Shown piece after piece: positions 51,473-59,561 of a stretch of DNA of 64,000 nt. Position 1 is the stretch's first letter. Each line of letters opens with the position of its first letter. A program made the translations under genes and the position numbers. Source of the DNA: Eubacteriales bacterium (GTDB lineage Bacteria > Bacillota > Clostridia > Lachnospirales > Lachnospiraceae); assembly GCA_030524745.1 (NCBI GenBank), contig JAUNGC010000001.1:186001-250000 (forward strand). Direction: 5' to 3'. The notes below the pieces were generated by a model, which saw only the letters and a list, made by a program, of their open reading frames with translations, was not told where the DNA came from and searched no databases.

Positions 51473-51772
51473 CTTTCCCCTCATTCCGCCGCATCAGCGG
51501 CATTTCTATTCATAATATATGGAATGTATATCTTTTGTATTTTCCCTGATTCCGCATGCCGCATGAAAAAAGCGTCTATCCTTTCCTGGCAGAATCATTT
51601 GGCATCAGGCCGCTGTATGTTACAATATATTTATGTTTCTATGACATCCCGATACGCACACATATATAACTATATTTGTAGTTTATTTCTCCGAAATGAA
51701 TGCGGCTTCACAACGCGCGGCCGCATTCGTAATCGTTAATAAATCATGAAAAATCATTCAATCTACATCACA

Positions 51773-53161
51773 TCAATAGACATAGTGTGCTGTTCCAGTA
51801 ATATTCATAGACGAACCCGTCATATTTTCCACAAAAGCAGTATAGCTGCCGTCCTCGGGAATTGAGAACTTACCATCCAAATTCCCCGTTCCTTCCACAT
51901 AATATATCGTATTGGTAGTGCGGTTCTTTATTCCTATCCGATAAGTGATACTGCTGTCCGAACAATTAGCGGAAATTGTAATCGAATCTCCCACGACCAT
52001 ATTATGATAGCCGTACACCATTCTCGTATTCGCCTTAATCGTACCGTCCAGAATTACACTCTTAGAGCGCGCTGCGGGGCCGCCTGTCAGATCTATTTCT
52101 TCCACATCCGGATCTGCAATTCCCTGCAGGATTTCCCCGGAATCCTCTACATTCGCAGTATTTTCCTTATCCACTACCGCTTCCGCAACCTTTATCTCAT
52201 CTTCCTGTGCCTTCACGGCCTGCGCGGAAGCAGTTCCCGCGGGAATCAGCGACATTGCTATCAGTCCGAGACAGCTTAACGCCACCTTCCATTTTGTCGG
52301 TCTGCTCACATTTCCCATTTTTGCCATTGTTTCAATCCTCCTTATCACAGCTTTCTCCGATTCGCACAATGCGATCGATGACATATTGGAAAAATTATTA
52401 TCTGCAAGTCCGGCAAGAAAATATCCGTATTCCTTTTGCGTAAAATACGGATTATTCCTGCTGGACTTAAGATCACATACCACTTCTTCCTGATAGACCA
52501 ATTGCTTCGACAGGAAATATGTCAGCGGATTATACCACTGAATCCAGACTGCCAGAACGCCGACCTTTCTCCAAAACAGGTCATGGCTCTTAATATGATT
52601 CATCTCATGTTCCAGAACCATGCGCAACTGCTTCTCTGTATAATTTTCATAGGGCAATACAATTTTCGGATTCAGGCATCCCGACGTCACAGGCGATACC
52701 AGCAGATCATTCTGAAATACTTTCACGCCGGGTAAAGCAAATTTCAATTTATACTCTTCAATCAAGGAAATCCACTCCGGATCTTCCACATCAACATTGC
52801 CTCTCCATATACAGGCAAGTTTATACTGCTTTACCGCCATATTCCCAATTCCGGTTATGACGCCAGTCAGCCAGACCGCCCCAATTCCCAGACAAAATTT
52901 GTTGATAAACAAAGATGTGTCTGTCAGAAACGATCCCGCCATTCTCCATTCATTGTTGGCATACTCAAGTCTTGACAAACACAAAATGCCGAAAAGGATC
53001 GGCGCACAATATAAAACCATTACTACTTTCTGCCACGCCAGGAACAGAAAAGGATTCATTTTCCCATACACGCGATGAAATATCTGCACTGCGGCATAAG
53101 CCGTTGTTCCTGTCAGCCCTACAGTAATCAGGCAGAATAAAAACAATCTAATCCATACCAT
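51773..53161 (-). CDS. M56 family (BlaR1-like) membrane metalloprotease, second copy
   Basis: A 462-residue protein. Membrane segments at about 3-23, 37-60 and 88-106 precede the zinc protease HEMNH at 185-189 (MVLEHEMNHIKSHD) with the downstream VVCDLKS block; a further membrane segment near 300-315 (WKVALSCLGLIAMSLI) leads to a long extracytoplasmic part. The far end (SYTAFVENMTGSSMNITGTA) is a beta-sandwich and not a penicillin-binding domain, so the signal is unknown. Its ATG (53161) overlaps the BlaI stop, so both are co-translated. It is close to the surface locus, which may be its target or source of signal. Confidence 0.88.
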   Translation of the reverse strand: MVWIRLFLFCLITVGLTGTTAYAAVQIFHRVYGKMNPFLFLAWQKVVMVLYCAPILFGILCLSRLEYANNEWRMAGSFLTDTSLFINKFCLGIGAVWLTGVITGIGNMAVKQYKLACIWRGNVDVEDPEWISLIEEYKLKFALPGVKVFQNDLLVSPVTSGCLNPKIVLPYENYTEKQLRMVLEHEMNHIKSHDLFWRKVGVLAVWIQWYNPLTYFLSKQLVYQEEVVCDLKSSRNNPYFTQKEYGYFLAGLADNNFSNMSSIALCESEKAVIRRIETMAKMGNVSRPTKWKVALSCLGLIAMSLIPAGTASAQAVKAQEDEIKVAEAVVDKENTANVEDSGEILQGIADPDVEEIDLTGGPAARSKSVILDGTIKANTRMVYGYHNMVVGDSITISANCSDSSITYRIGIKNRTTNTIYYVEGTGNLDGKFSIPEDGSYTAFVENMTGSSMNITGTAHYVY

Positions 53162-53522
53162 CCAGCAATCTCCTGATGCGCTGCTTCTCTTCATCGGACA
53201 GTTCGCGCACCTCCGCAAATGAAGCCACCAGAGAATCAATCTTTCCATCGCTCCAGAAATCGACGCACTTTGCGATTTCCCTTTTCCCATACTCATCCTC
53301 TGTTATCTGCGGATAATAATAAAACGACCGCCCCTTGCGCTGCATATCCAGATATCCTTTTTTCACAATCCTGCTCAAAAAAGTGGAAACTGTCTGCGTT
53401 TTCCAGTTTTTCTGATAAATTCGATTGATTTCGGAAACAATTTCCTGTATAGACAAAATTTCATCACTTCCCCAGATCACTTTCATGACCAGAAGTTCAC
53501 AACTGGTTAATTCTTCCTGCAT
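53148..53522 (-). CDS. BlaI/MecI family transcriptional repressor, second copy
   Basis: A 124-residue winged-helix protein: VMKVIWGSDEILSIQEIVSEI, KNWKTQTVSTFLSRIVKKGYL and YYYPQITEDEY are the BlaI/MecI core, and the C-terminal RELSDEEKQRIRRLLDGMD is the dimerisation end. It overlaps the M56 gene by 14 bases and should be inactivated when that protease senses its signal. A dyad-rich promoter lies at 53561-53597. About a third of the residues match the BlaI at 5506-5883 by eye. Confidence 0.93.
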   Translation of the reverse strand: MQEELTSCELLVMKVIWGSDEILSIQEIVSEINRIYQKNWKTQTVSTFLSRIVKKGYLDMQRKGRSFYYYPQITEDEYGKREIAKCVDFWSDGKIDSLVASFAEVRELSDEEKQRIRRLLDGMD

Positions 53523-53560
53523 ATTTTCCTCTATTCAACTACTTTTGCAATCATTTAAGG

Positions 53561-53597
53561 TTGTAGTTAAATTAACACAATACTGTTGTTAAGTCAA
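53561..53597 (-). promoter_or_regulatory. promoter and operator of the second BlaI operon
   Basis: Minus strand TTGACT (53592-53597), 17 bases, TAATTT (53569-53574). The spacer holds the dyad TTAACA-N8-TGTTAA-type (TTAACAACAGTATTGTGTTAA, one base longer at one arm) and a further AACTAC/GTAGTT pair lies near the start. The likely target of the repressor. Confidence 0.6.
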
Positions 53598-53700
53598 CTT
53601 TCTTCTATATTTATAACTATATATTATATATTTTTAAGTTATAGTTATCTGTCATTCCTTTTTAGTGTCGTCGCAATTAAATTGAATATGAGGTGACGAA

Positions 53701-53961
53701 ATGAGCAAAAATAAGCAGCACGAAAATATTCCCTTTGAGAATATTGATGACCTGATCGACATTGGACTTCACATTGCCTATTATAGAAACAAGAAAAACA
53801 TGAGGCAGAAAGACCTGGCCGCAGCGGTCGGCGTTTCTCAGGCATATATTTCAAGGATTGAATCGCGCAACGAGGCAATCTCTTTTTCCATGAACCTCTT
53901 TATTTCCATATGCCGCGCGCTCAATGTAAGGCCGGTCGACATGTTCCGCCCTTTACCTTAA
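53701..53961 (+). CDS. XRE family transcriptional regulator
   Basis: An 86-residue HTH protein and the only confident plus-strand gene. GLHIAYYRNKKNMRQKDLAAAVGVSQAYISRIESRNEAIS is a standard XRE helix-turn-helix; the C-terminus SFSMNLFISICRALNVRPVDMF completes it. AGGTGA lies 4 bases before the ATG. It is divergent from the BlaI/M56 genes; a role in their control is conceivable but unproven. No effector domain. Confidence 0.92.
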   Translation: MSKNKQHENIPFENIDDLIDIGLHIAYYRNKKNMRQKDLAAAVGVSQAYISRIESRNEAISFSMNLFISICRALNVRPVDMFRPLP

Positions 53962-54172
53962 ATCATCTCCATGCAAAATGATGGCGATACGCCATGACGG
54001 CGGACACAGGCTGCGATCAGCCCTGCCGCCCAGATAACAGAATAATGTCATAACAAATTCAAATTCCAGGATGAGATCATTATACCCCACGCCTGTTGCA
54101 AAGTCCAGCTATTTTCACCGTACTTCGCCCGAAAAAGCATCAAAATGCAACTGGCTGAAAAACGTAACACAG

Positions 54173-54234
54173 AAAAAAATCTTCGTAACCGGTCGGATAG
54201 TTTAAACTTATCAAACCCGTCACGAAGATTTTTT
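54173..54234. terminator. bidirectional terminator between the XRE and sigma genes
   Basis: AATCTTCGT pairs with ACGAAGATT around a 32-base loop with inner pairing; A7 lies on the left and T6 on the right, so it ends the minus-strand sigma gene and could end the plus-strand XRE transcript. Confidence 0.8.
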
Positions 54235-54256
54235 GATTCCGGCGTCCGACCGCCAT

Positions 54257-54796
54257 TCACAAGGCCCGGACCGCCGCCGCTATATACACAATCATAATCG
54301 CCAAAAAGACGCCCAGATGTTTTCTGACCTTCTCCTTCATTCTCGCCACCCGCGCCTTAAAGCAGGTTTCCGTAACGCCCAGCTTCTTCGATATTTCATT
54401 TGCAGTGTAGCCGTACTCATAATAATATCGAAGCAAGTCTAATTCCTCGCCTGATAAAACGCTTTTCAGAGAAAGCATTGTTTCCGCCAAAGCATAGCAA
54501 TTCTTTATGTCTTCCTTTTCCGTCAGAACGTCCAGCACTTCCAGATCGTCAATATACAGATTTCTCCTTTTAACCTTCCATTTCATCAGTTTATGCTTCG
54601 CAACCAGCATCAAAAAAGCCGGAATATTCGGATGCTCTCTTACATAATCCCATCTTTCATATGCCACCCAGAATACTTCCTGCAACAAATCCTCCGCCTC
54701 AAACCTGTCATAACCGACTGTTCTGCAAATATAAGTATATACGCGATTGCAATTTTTCCCGTACATCTCTTCAAACGTTTCATATGTTTCTTTCAT
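54257..54796 (-). CDS. RNA polymerase sigma factor, ECF-like
   Basis: A 179-residue sigma-70 family protein. Region 2 is seen at YDRFEAEDLLQEVFWVAYERW, and region 4 at LLRYYYEYGYTANEISKKLG followed by ETCFKARVARMKEKVRKHLG. The C-terminus ends in a hydrophobic segment (VFLAIMIVYIAAAVRAL) that may be a membrane helix, unusual for a soluble sigma factor. The start ATG at 54796 overlaps the stop of the 26-codon ORF at 54793-54873 (ATGA). No anti-sigma gene is adjacent. Confidence 0.88.
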   Translation of the reverse strand: MKETYETFEEMYGKNCNRVYTYICRTVGYDRFEAEDLLQEVFWVAYERWDYVREHPNIPAFLMLVAKHKLMKWKVKRRNLYIDDLEVLDVLTEKEDIKNCYALAETMLSLKSVLSGEELDLLRYYYEYGYTANEISKKLGVTETCFKARVARMKEKVRKHLGVFLAIMIVYIAAAVRAL

Positions 54797-54873
54797 CGGA
54801 TATTTTTCCTCTCTTTTGCAGACATTTTCGAAAATGGTTCGCCGTCTTGCTTCGGTTCGTTGTCTTGCTTCAT
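54793..54873 (-). CDS. possible 26-residue leader ORF overlapping the sigma gene start
   Basis: ATG at 54873, stop at 54793-54795 that overlaps the sigma ATG. The product is MKQDNEPKQDGEPFSKMSAK plus six residues, including a near-repeat of KQD(N/G)EP. A GGGAAGG ribosome site is 12 bases upstream, rather far. The overlap suggests translational coupling, or the true sigma start could differ. Confidence 0.35.
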   Translation of the reverse strand: MKQDNEPKQDGEPFSKMSAKERKNIR

Positions 54874-54984
54874 TTTATCATAAGCCTTCCCGAAAAACTT
54901 CCGAACTTTTCTGCGAATGTTTGTAAACATTCCATAATGGCAAATTTGGTATTATACTATTTTTACGCGGCAAAAGCGTTGGAA

Positions 54985-55872
54985 CTACCTGCTGTGTCCT
55001 CCGCCTCCATGGGAGACGCCGCCGCTGGAAATGTGATGGCCGCCTCCTCCACTGCTTCGGCCTCCGCCTCCGCCGCCGTTACTCACCTCGCGTTTCCGCT
55101 TTACTACAGTCTTTCGCAGGAAAAGATCCTCCTTTTTCTTCATTCTGACCGCCCCTTCCGGCGCCAGATAAGTATTTTCATCCACAGTTTTCCGATTGGA
55201 ATAGTCTGCCAGATGCATACACAGGAAGAAAACCGTCAAAATGCCGGACGTCAGGATCACCGCCCAGACCGGGATATGGATTCCGTCCTTCATCTCCCGG
55301 GTAAAAATCTCCACATACTTCCTGTATGCTCCATACGGATCCTCATCCACATTCTCCAACGCGTCATTCAGCAGCGAGTCTATCATATCGCTGGAAAAAC
55401 GTTCCTCAACTCTTCCACAGGTACTCAGCCAGGAATAGATCCTTCCGTCCGCCTCTCTGTACCAGTTGTCCAGAAGAAGCACGCCGTCGCCATGTACCCT
55501 GTTAAATCCGAAATTATTCTCATCGTAAAAATTATCGGCATATACCATGACATATTCGGATGTATAAAGGGGACCGAGTTGATCCTCATAGCGCTCCGCA
55601 TACTCCTTCAGAGATTCATTCAGCGTAACCAGCACGATATCGCAGCCCGTTTCCAGTTCCGATTTTGCAATCAGTTTCCGCAGTTGTTCCTCTTCTGCAT
55701 CGGTCAGTACATCCGCATAGTCAAACACGCGCTCTGCAGTGGCGCAGTCCTGATTCGTGCGCACATATGCGCCGTCCGAATTTTTCATGTTCAAAATGAT
55801 CAAAACTACCGCCAGGATCACGATTATGATGAAATAAATTCTGAAATAGAAGAAAAATTTTTTGAGACTCAT
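54985..55872 (-). CDS. TPM-domain membrane protein
   Basis: A 295-residue protein. A first membrane helix (YFIIIVILAVVLIILNM) leads to a TPM domain (about 45-165): VFDYADVLTDAEEEQLRKLIAKS, GCDIVLVTLNESLKEYAERY, YADNFYDENNFGFN and GDGVLLLDNWYREADGRIYS. A second helix (VWAVILTSGILTVFFLCMHL) is followed by a basic and Gly/Ser/His-rich tail, typical of TPM proteins. It forms a pair with the zinc-ribbon protein at 55880-56860 (7 bases apart). The family is linked to photosystem repair and envelope quality control; the function in this organism is unknown. Confidence 0.88.
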   Translation of the reverse strand: MSLKKFFFYFRIYFIIIVILAVVLIILNMKNSDGAYVRTNQDCATAERVFDYADVLTDAEEEQLRKLIAKSELETGCDIVLVTLNESLKEYAERYEDQLGPLYTSEYVMVYADNFYDENNFGFNRVHGDGVLLLDNWYREADGRIYSWLSTCGRVEERFSSDMIDSLLNDALENVDEDPYGAYRKYVEIFTREMKDGIHIPVWAVILTSGILTVFFLCMHLADYSNRKTVDENTYLAPEGAVRMKKKEDLFLRKTVVKRKREVSNGGGGGGRSSGGGGHHISSGGVSHGGGGHSR

Positions 55873-55879
55873 CTTTTCG

Positions 55880-56860
55880 TCACCTCTCCAGAATTGCCCG
55901 AATCAACATCAGAATTGTCGTCACACAGGCAAAAAATGTACCGCTGTAAGCCAGCGCGCGCAATCCGGACAGCGGCATTTTTCCCACCACTTTTCCCGTC
56001 TGCCCATTCACAAAAAAGTCGTAATCTTTGTCCCGATACCGGTAGCGATACCACCAGACCGGCAGCAGCGCATAATCTTCCACTCTGTTTTTCAGATAAA
56101 TATTTCCTTCCAGCGGAGTCAGCGTAGCGTATTCGTTCATCGTTCTGTGCAACATAACCTTCGCATCCGCCCTGACTTTTTCATTTGCCCTGTCGCCCAA
56201 CTCCTCCGCCGGCTGATTATAGACCTCTGCCAGAAATCCCGACATATATTCCGGATTAAAGTCTGTCAATTCCTCATACTGATATGGCTCCATCAAATCC
56301 ATAATCTTATCATTCATCGCAATGGACGCATCCACGGGAAGCTTTTCAAAATCAGCTTCCATCTCCCGGATCACCTGATAATAGGAAGTCTCCGTATATT
56401 CCGTATCGCCACTGACCCATACTCTTTTTTTCGTTCCGGTCCCGTTATATCTGCAGTCAGCCGTCATATCATAGAGCCAGAAAGGCACATAACTTCCTTC
56501 CATCTTTTCCAGCGAAGCCTCTGAAAGAAAGGTCTCCGGCATAAACAGCCGGGAACCGCATTTTTTCATTATTTTTTCCACCGCGTCTTTTTTCCCAAGA
56601 CGAAAGGGCAGAATGAAGCGTGGCTGATACTCCTTTTCAATCCTTTCTTCAAATATATTATAATGCCCGCAGTATTCACATTTCACCGCGGAACGGTAAT
56701 CGCCCGCGTCGACGGGAGCGCCGCAGTTTTGGCAGACTTCCATTCCCCGGCATTCCTCCCTCAGATGCGTCCCGATTCCGTCGCAATAAGGACAATGCAT
56801 TTTCCTCAGCCCCGGATCGTAAACAACATTTCCGCCGCAGCTTTGACATTTATAAATCAT
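55880..56860 (-). CDS. zinc-ribbon membrane protein (TFIIB-type zinc finger)
   Basis: A 326-residue protein. Three zinc-binding pairs open it: CQSCGGNVVYDP, HCPYCDGIGTH and CQNCGAPV-CEYCGHYN. The middle (LPFRLGKKDAVEKIMKKCG, GSYVPFWLYDMTADCRY) is a family domain of unknown role and the C-terminus is one membrane helix (SGTFFACVTTILMLIRAIL). Proteins of this build often accompany TPM or SPFH-type genes. It probably acts at the membrane with its neighbour; the start ATG 56860 follows GGAGAG. Confidence 0.82.
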   Translation of the reverse strand: MIYKCQSCGGNVVYDPGLRKMHCPYCDGIGTHLREECRGMEVCQNCGAPVDAGDYRSAVKCEYCGHYNIFEERIEKEYQPRFILPFRLGKKDAVEKIMKKCGSRLFMPETFLSEASLEKMEGSYVPFWLYDMTADCRYNGTGTKKRVWVSGDTEYTETSYYQVIREMEADFEKLPVDASIAMNDKIMDLMEPYQYEELTDFNPEYMSGFLAEVYNQPAEELGDRANEKVRADAKVMLHRTMNEYATLTPLEGNIYLKNRVEDYALLPVWWYRYRYRDKDYDFFVNGQTGKVVGKMPLSGLRALAYSGTFFACVTTILMLIRAILER

Positions 56861-56978
56861 GATCCTCTCTCCTTGTTATGCAAATTGACTCTCTGCTATA
56901 TTGTAACGGAATTATATGCAGGTTTCCAGCACATTTTCCTTCCGAAGGGAGATTGATATAAACAGGAACTGTACAACC

Positions 56979-57024
56979 AAAAACAGCATGGTTTACTTTC
57001 TCAGCAAATAAACCACACTGTTTT
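56979..57024 (-). terminator. terminator after the XRE gene of the RNA-repair locus
   Basis: AAAACAG-TGGTTTA pairs with TAAACCA-CTGTTTTT (one bulge) and is followed by T5 on the minus strand. It ends the transcript of 57082-57456. Confidence 0.8.
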
Positions 57025-57081
57025 CATTCCTCTTCGCGGCTTCTTACCATTTCCGGCGAGTCCGTTTCCTTCTCATTTTCT

Positions 57082-57456
57082 TTACTTTTTCTGACATTCC
57101 ATTTCAATCTGAGACTGTTCAAGTCGTTCTAACACAACGTGAAAAGTCTTACGATTGACCTCGTTGAGATTTTTATACCGCAAAATGAGATCATAATTTC
57201 TGTCCAGTTCCTCATTCATCCTCATCTGTCCGGCAAGATTTCTCTTCACATCCGATAGCCCTAAAAGATAATCCGTTGTCACATCAAAGTATCGTGCGAC
57301 ACGCACCAGCATGTCGGGTGCTATCTCGACCTGACCATTCTCAATCTTGCTTATGGTTTGCTGTGTTGTATTCAGAGCGATGCCGAGCGCGACCTGATGA
57401 AGCCCGCGCGACTTTCGCAATTCACGTATTCGTTCTCCTACCATTTTCGAGCCCAT
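57082..57456 (-). CDS. XRE family transcriptional regulator
   Basis: A 124-residue HTH protein. IRELRKSRGLHQVALGIALNTTQQTISKIENGQVEIAPDML is the XRE domain, ending in TTDYLLGLSD; the C-terminus is helical (EELDRNYDLILRYKNLN, VLERLEQSQIEME). It follows the HD-kinase gene by 98 bases on the same strand, and a 13-base inverted repeat covers its own start codon, so it probably represses itself and maybe the RNA-repair genes. Confidence 0.92.
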   Translation of the reverse strand: MGSKMVGERIRELRKSRGLHQVALGIALNTTQQTISKIENGQVEIAPDMLVRVARYFDVTTDYLLGLSDVKRNLAGQMRMNEELDRNYDLILRYKNLNEVNRKTFHVVLERLEQSQIEMECQKK

Positions 57457-57482
57457 CCTTACTCTATATGGTACTCGAAAAT
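57443..57482. promoter_or_regulatory. dyad over the XRE start codon
   Basis: ATTTTCGAGTACCAT and ATGGGCTCGAAAAT (minus strand) form an inverted repeat with 13 matching bases around an 11-base spacer. The right arm includes the ATG at 57456. Likely autoregulatory site. Confidence 0.6.
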
Positions 57483-57554
57483 CCGCGCTTCTATACTCTG
57501 ATTTTTACATTTCAATTATTCCTAATTTTAGTATTCATATTCCGTTATGATGTT

Positions 57555-58727
57555 TTATACAAAATGCCATTCCACAGTCTTTGCTTCCTCCGGCACCGGC
57601 GGCGCGAGTTTTGCCAGCATTCGCTCAATTGCAGCCTGCGGTACTTCTTCTGTCCGGCTTTCATTTCTTTTCATCTGCTCGTTCCACTCCGTTTCCAGAT
57701 ATACGATCCGCACGCCCGCGCCGTACCGTTCAAACAGGCTGATCTGCTTCTGCCTGATATCCGGCGTAATGTTCGTTGCATTCCATATAAACGGCCGCTT
57801 TTTTCTCAAATACATTTTTGCCCGTTCCCGCGCCAGTTCAATCACGGACCCCTGCGGGTCTGTCGGTTTGATGCGCAGTTCTTTCCGGATTTCATCCAGG
57901 GATATTATCGGAACAAACGGCGCGTGGTTCTGAATCCAGGTATCCTTTCCGGTCCCCGGAAGCCCTGCCATCAGAATCACTTCCCCCCAGGTATCGTCAT
58001 ATAGACGCTGATCCGGTAAGACATTTCTGCCGGCAAGACAGGCTCTTTTTGTATAATCGTCCAGAAAAGGATAAGGGCCGTCAAAACAGCCCGCATCTTC
58101 CGCGAACATCCTGCACAATTCTATCTTTCCCAAAGATTCTTCCATGTCCGGGGCAATTCTGCCTTTTATATCCGCTTCCGCCAGGATACAAAGCAATTTC
58201 CACGAAAATCCTTTTGCCAGTTCTCCGACGGATGCAGCCTTCCTCGCTCTTTGCCCGGGGTCTTCCTGATCCGGCAAATGAATCGGCAGCATGTGATACC
58301 GGATCAGCGCGCAAACCGCTTCCCGAAGTTGCATATTCTCTTCCGTTCCGCACAGACCGCATTCTTTCCACAAAAATTCTCTCGCCATGAGACTTCCCGC
58401 CGCACTATGATGCGGGGAAGTCCATCCGCCCTCTTCCATCCTGGTGGTTCTGATTTTTCCGATATCATGCAGCAGCGCCGCAAGAAACAGGATGATCCGT
58501 TCCCGTTCGGAGCAAGTGCAAAAAGCGGCGTTTTTTATCAGTTCCTCGCATACCATCACCGTATGCGCATATACGTCCCCTTCTCCATGATAAGCCGGAT
58601 TCTGCGGCGTTTTCTTCATATCGGCAAAAAAACGTCCCACAGGCAGCGCTTCCAGTGCGTCCCATTCAATCGTAAAAACCCCGGAAGATGGTATGATATT
58701 TTTAATATTGGGAATAAAATTGATCAA
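57555..58727 (-). CDS. HD phosphohydrolase plus P-loop polynucleotide kinase-like protein
   Basis: A 390-residue two-domain protein. The HD domain (about 1-215) has ALLHDIGKIRTTR with H87/D88, WTSPHHSAAGS and the late IRYHM and EADIKGR residues. The C-terminal part (about 250-390) is a P-loop kinase with Walker A GLPGTGKDT (255-263), ISLDEIRKELR and IWNATNITPDIRQKQI, the AAA_33/polynucleotide-kinase type. In an operon with an RNA ligase this would heal RNA ends: the kinase makes 5'-phosphates and the HD part may remove 2',3'-cyclic phosphate or 3'-phosphate. Start is TTG 58727 with GGGAG 6-7 bases away. The role is inference from domains. Confidence 0.85.
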   Translation of the reverse strand: MINFIPNIKNIIPSSGVFTIEWDALEALPVGRFFADMKKTPQNPAYHGEGDVYAHTVMVCEELIKNAAFCTCSERERIILFLAALLHDIGKIRTTRMEEGGWTSPHHSAAGSLMAREFLWKECGLCGTEENMQLREAVCALIRYHMLPIHLPDQEDPGQRARKAASVGELAKGFSWKLLCILAEADIKGRIAPDMEESLGKIELCRMFAEDAGCFDGPYPFLDDYTKRACLAGRNVLPDQRLYDDTWGEVILMAGLPGTGKDTWIQNHAPFVPIISLDEIRKELRIKPTDPQGSVIELARERAKMYLRKKRPFIWNATNITPDIRQKQISLFERYGAGVRIVYLETEWNEQMKRNESRTEEVPQAAIERMLAKLAPPVPEEAKTVEWHFV

Positions 58728-58760
58728 ACCGCACTCCCTTCGCGCCCTTTTTAACCGGGT

Positions 58761-59561
58761 CTATATTTCTTTTCCGAAAAGCCTTTCTACCGGAACAGCC
58801 AGCCGGTTTGGAATAATCGGCCTGTCAATCCAGTGCGTCTCCGAGAAGTCCACGCACTGCAAAAAAGCTGCGCGGACAAATTTCATGCGGTCAACCACAC
58901 GCCCTTCTTCCTCAACCTTGATGTAAAGGCCCTCCATCCATCCGGAAAGTTCTGTTTCGTTACAACTCCGTTCGGCATCCAATCCCAGTTTTACCGCGGA
59001 ATCGTACAGGTTTTCCCGCTGATTGCCTGTCACAAACTTTGACTGTCCGAGAAGCCCAAGCATTTCTTCCTTCTGATAAACGCCCTCTCCCAGCACCGGA
59101 ACGGATACGACCGGCAGCTTTTTCGTCAGCTTTCTCCGGGACGGCGTATCAAGGAAAATTCCCGTTTCCCGGTCCAGTATATCAAACTCCAGAAAATAGT
59201 GCGGAAGCGCATCATAATACACCGTATGTTTCGCATACATCCATTCGCCGTACATGATATATCTGCTTCCCAGAACTTCGTAAAACGCCTCCTTATGAAC
59301 AGTCGCCCACTGTTTCATCAGATTAAAATGGCGCTCCCTGTATCCGCCCGTCAGATAATGTCCCCGGCTTTGCAGCAGCAATTCTCCGTTTTCCCCAAAA
59401 GAAACGGCGGAGTTTGCCCCGTCGCATTTTTCCTCTATTACCAGATGCTTCCCTGCAATTGCTTCAAACGGAATCTGGCTCAGATCCTCGTCCCCCGGCT
59501 GCAGACGCGAGCCTTCGATATGCGGGGTGCGGGGATATTTCCGTATTTCAAATTGATTCAT
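58761..59561 (-). CDS. RNA ligase (Rnl2-like, RNA_ligase family)
   Basis: A 266-residue ATP-dependent ligase. Motif I is EEKCDGAN with the AMP-accepting Lys45 (KxDG). The rest of the fold shows LLQSRGHYLTG, IMYGEWMYAKHTVYYD (motif III region), FLEFDILD, EGLYIKVEE (motif IV) and MKFVR (motif V). It lacks the C-terminal domain of T4 Rnl2. It joins 3'-OH to 5'-phosphate RNA ends. The ATG overlaps the methyltransferase stop by 4 bases (ATGA) and the HD-kinase gene is 33 bases downstream, giving a sealing-and-healing set. Confidence 0.9.
   Translation of the reverse strand: MNQFEIRKYPRTPHIEGSRLQPGDEDLSQIPFEAIAGKHLVIEEKCDGANSAVSFGENGELLLQSRGHYLTGGYRERHFNLMKQWATVHKEAFYEVLGSRYIMYGEWMYAKHTVYYDALPHYFLEFDILDRETGIFLDTPSRRKLTKKLPVVSVPVLGEGVYQKEEMLGLLGQSKFVTGNQRENLYDSAVKLGLDAERSCNETELSGWMEGLYIKVEEEGRVVDRMKFVRAAFLQCVDFSETHWIDRPIIPNRLAVPVERLFGKEI

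Noticed and set aside
53645-53878. Minus-strand frame antisense to the XRE gene
   Set aside because: The plus-strand frame has a clear HTH and ribosome site; this one is a shadow.
57276-58004. Long plus-strand frame opposite the XRE and HD-kinase genes
   Set aside because: Phe/Pro/Leu-rich shadow of two solid minus-strand genes.
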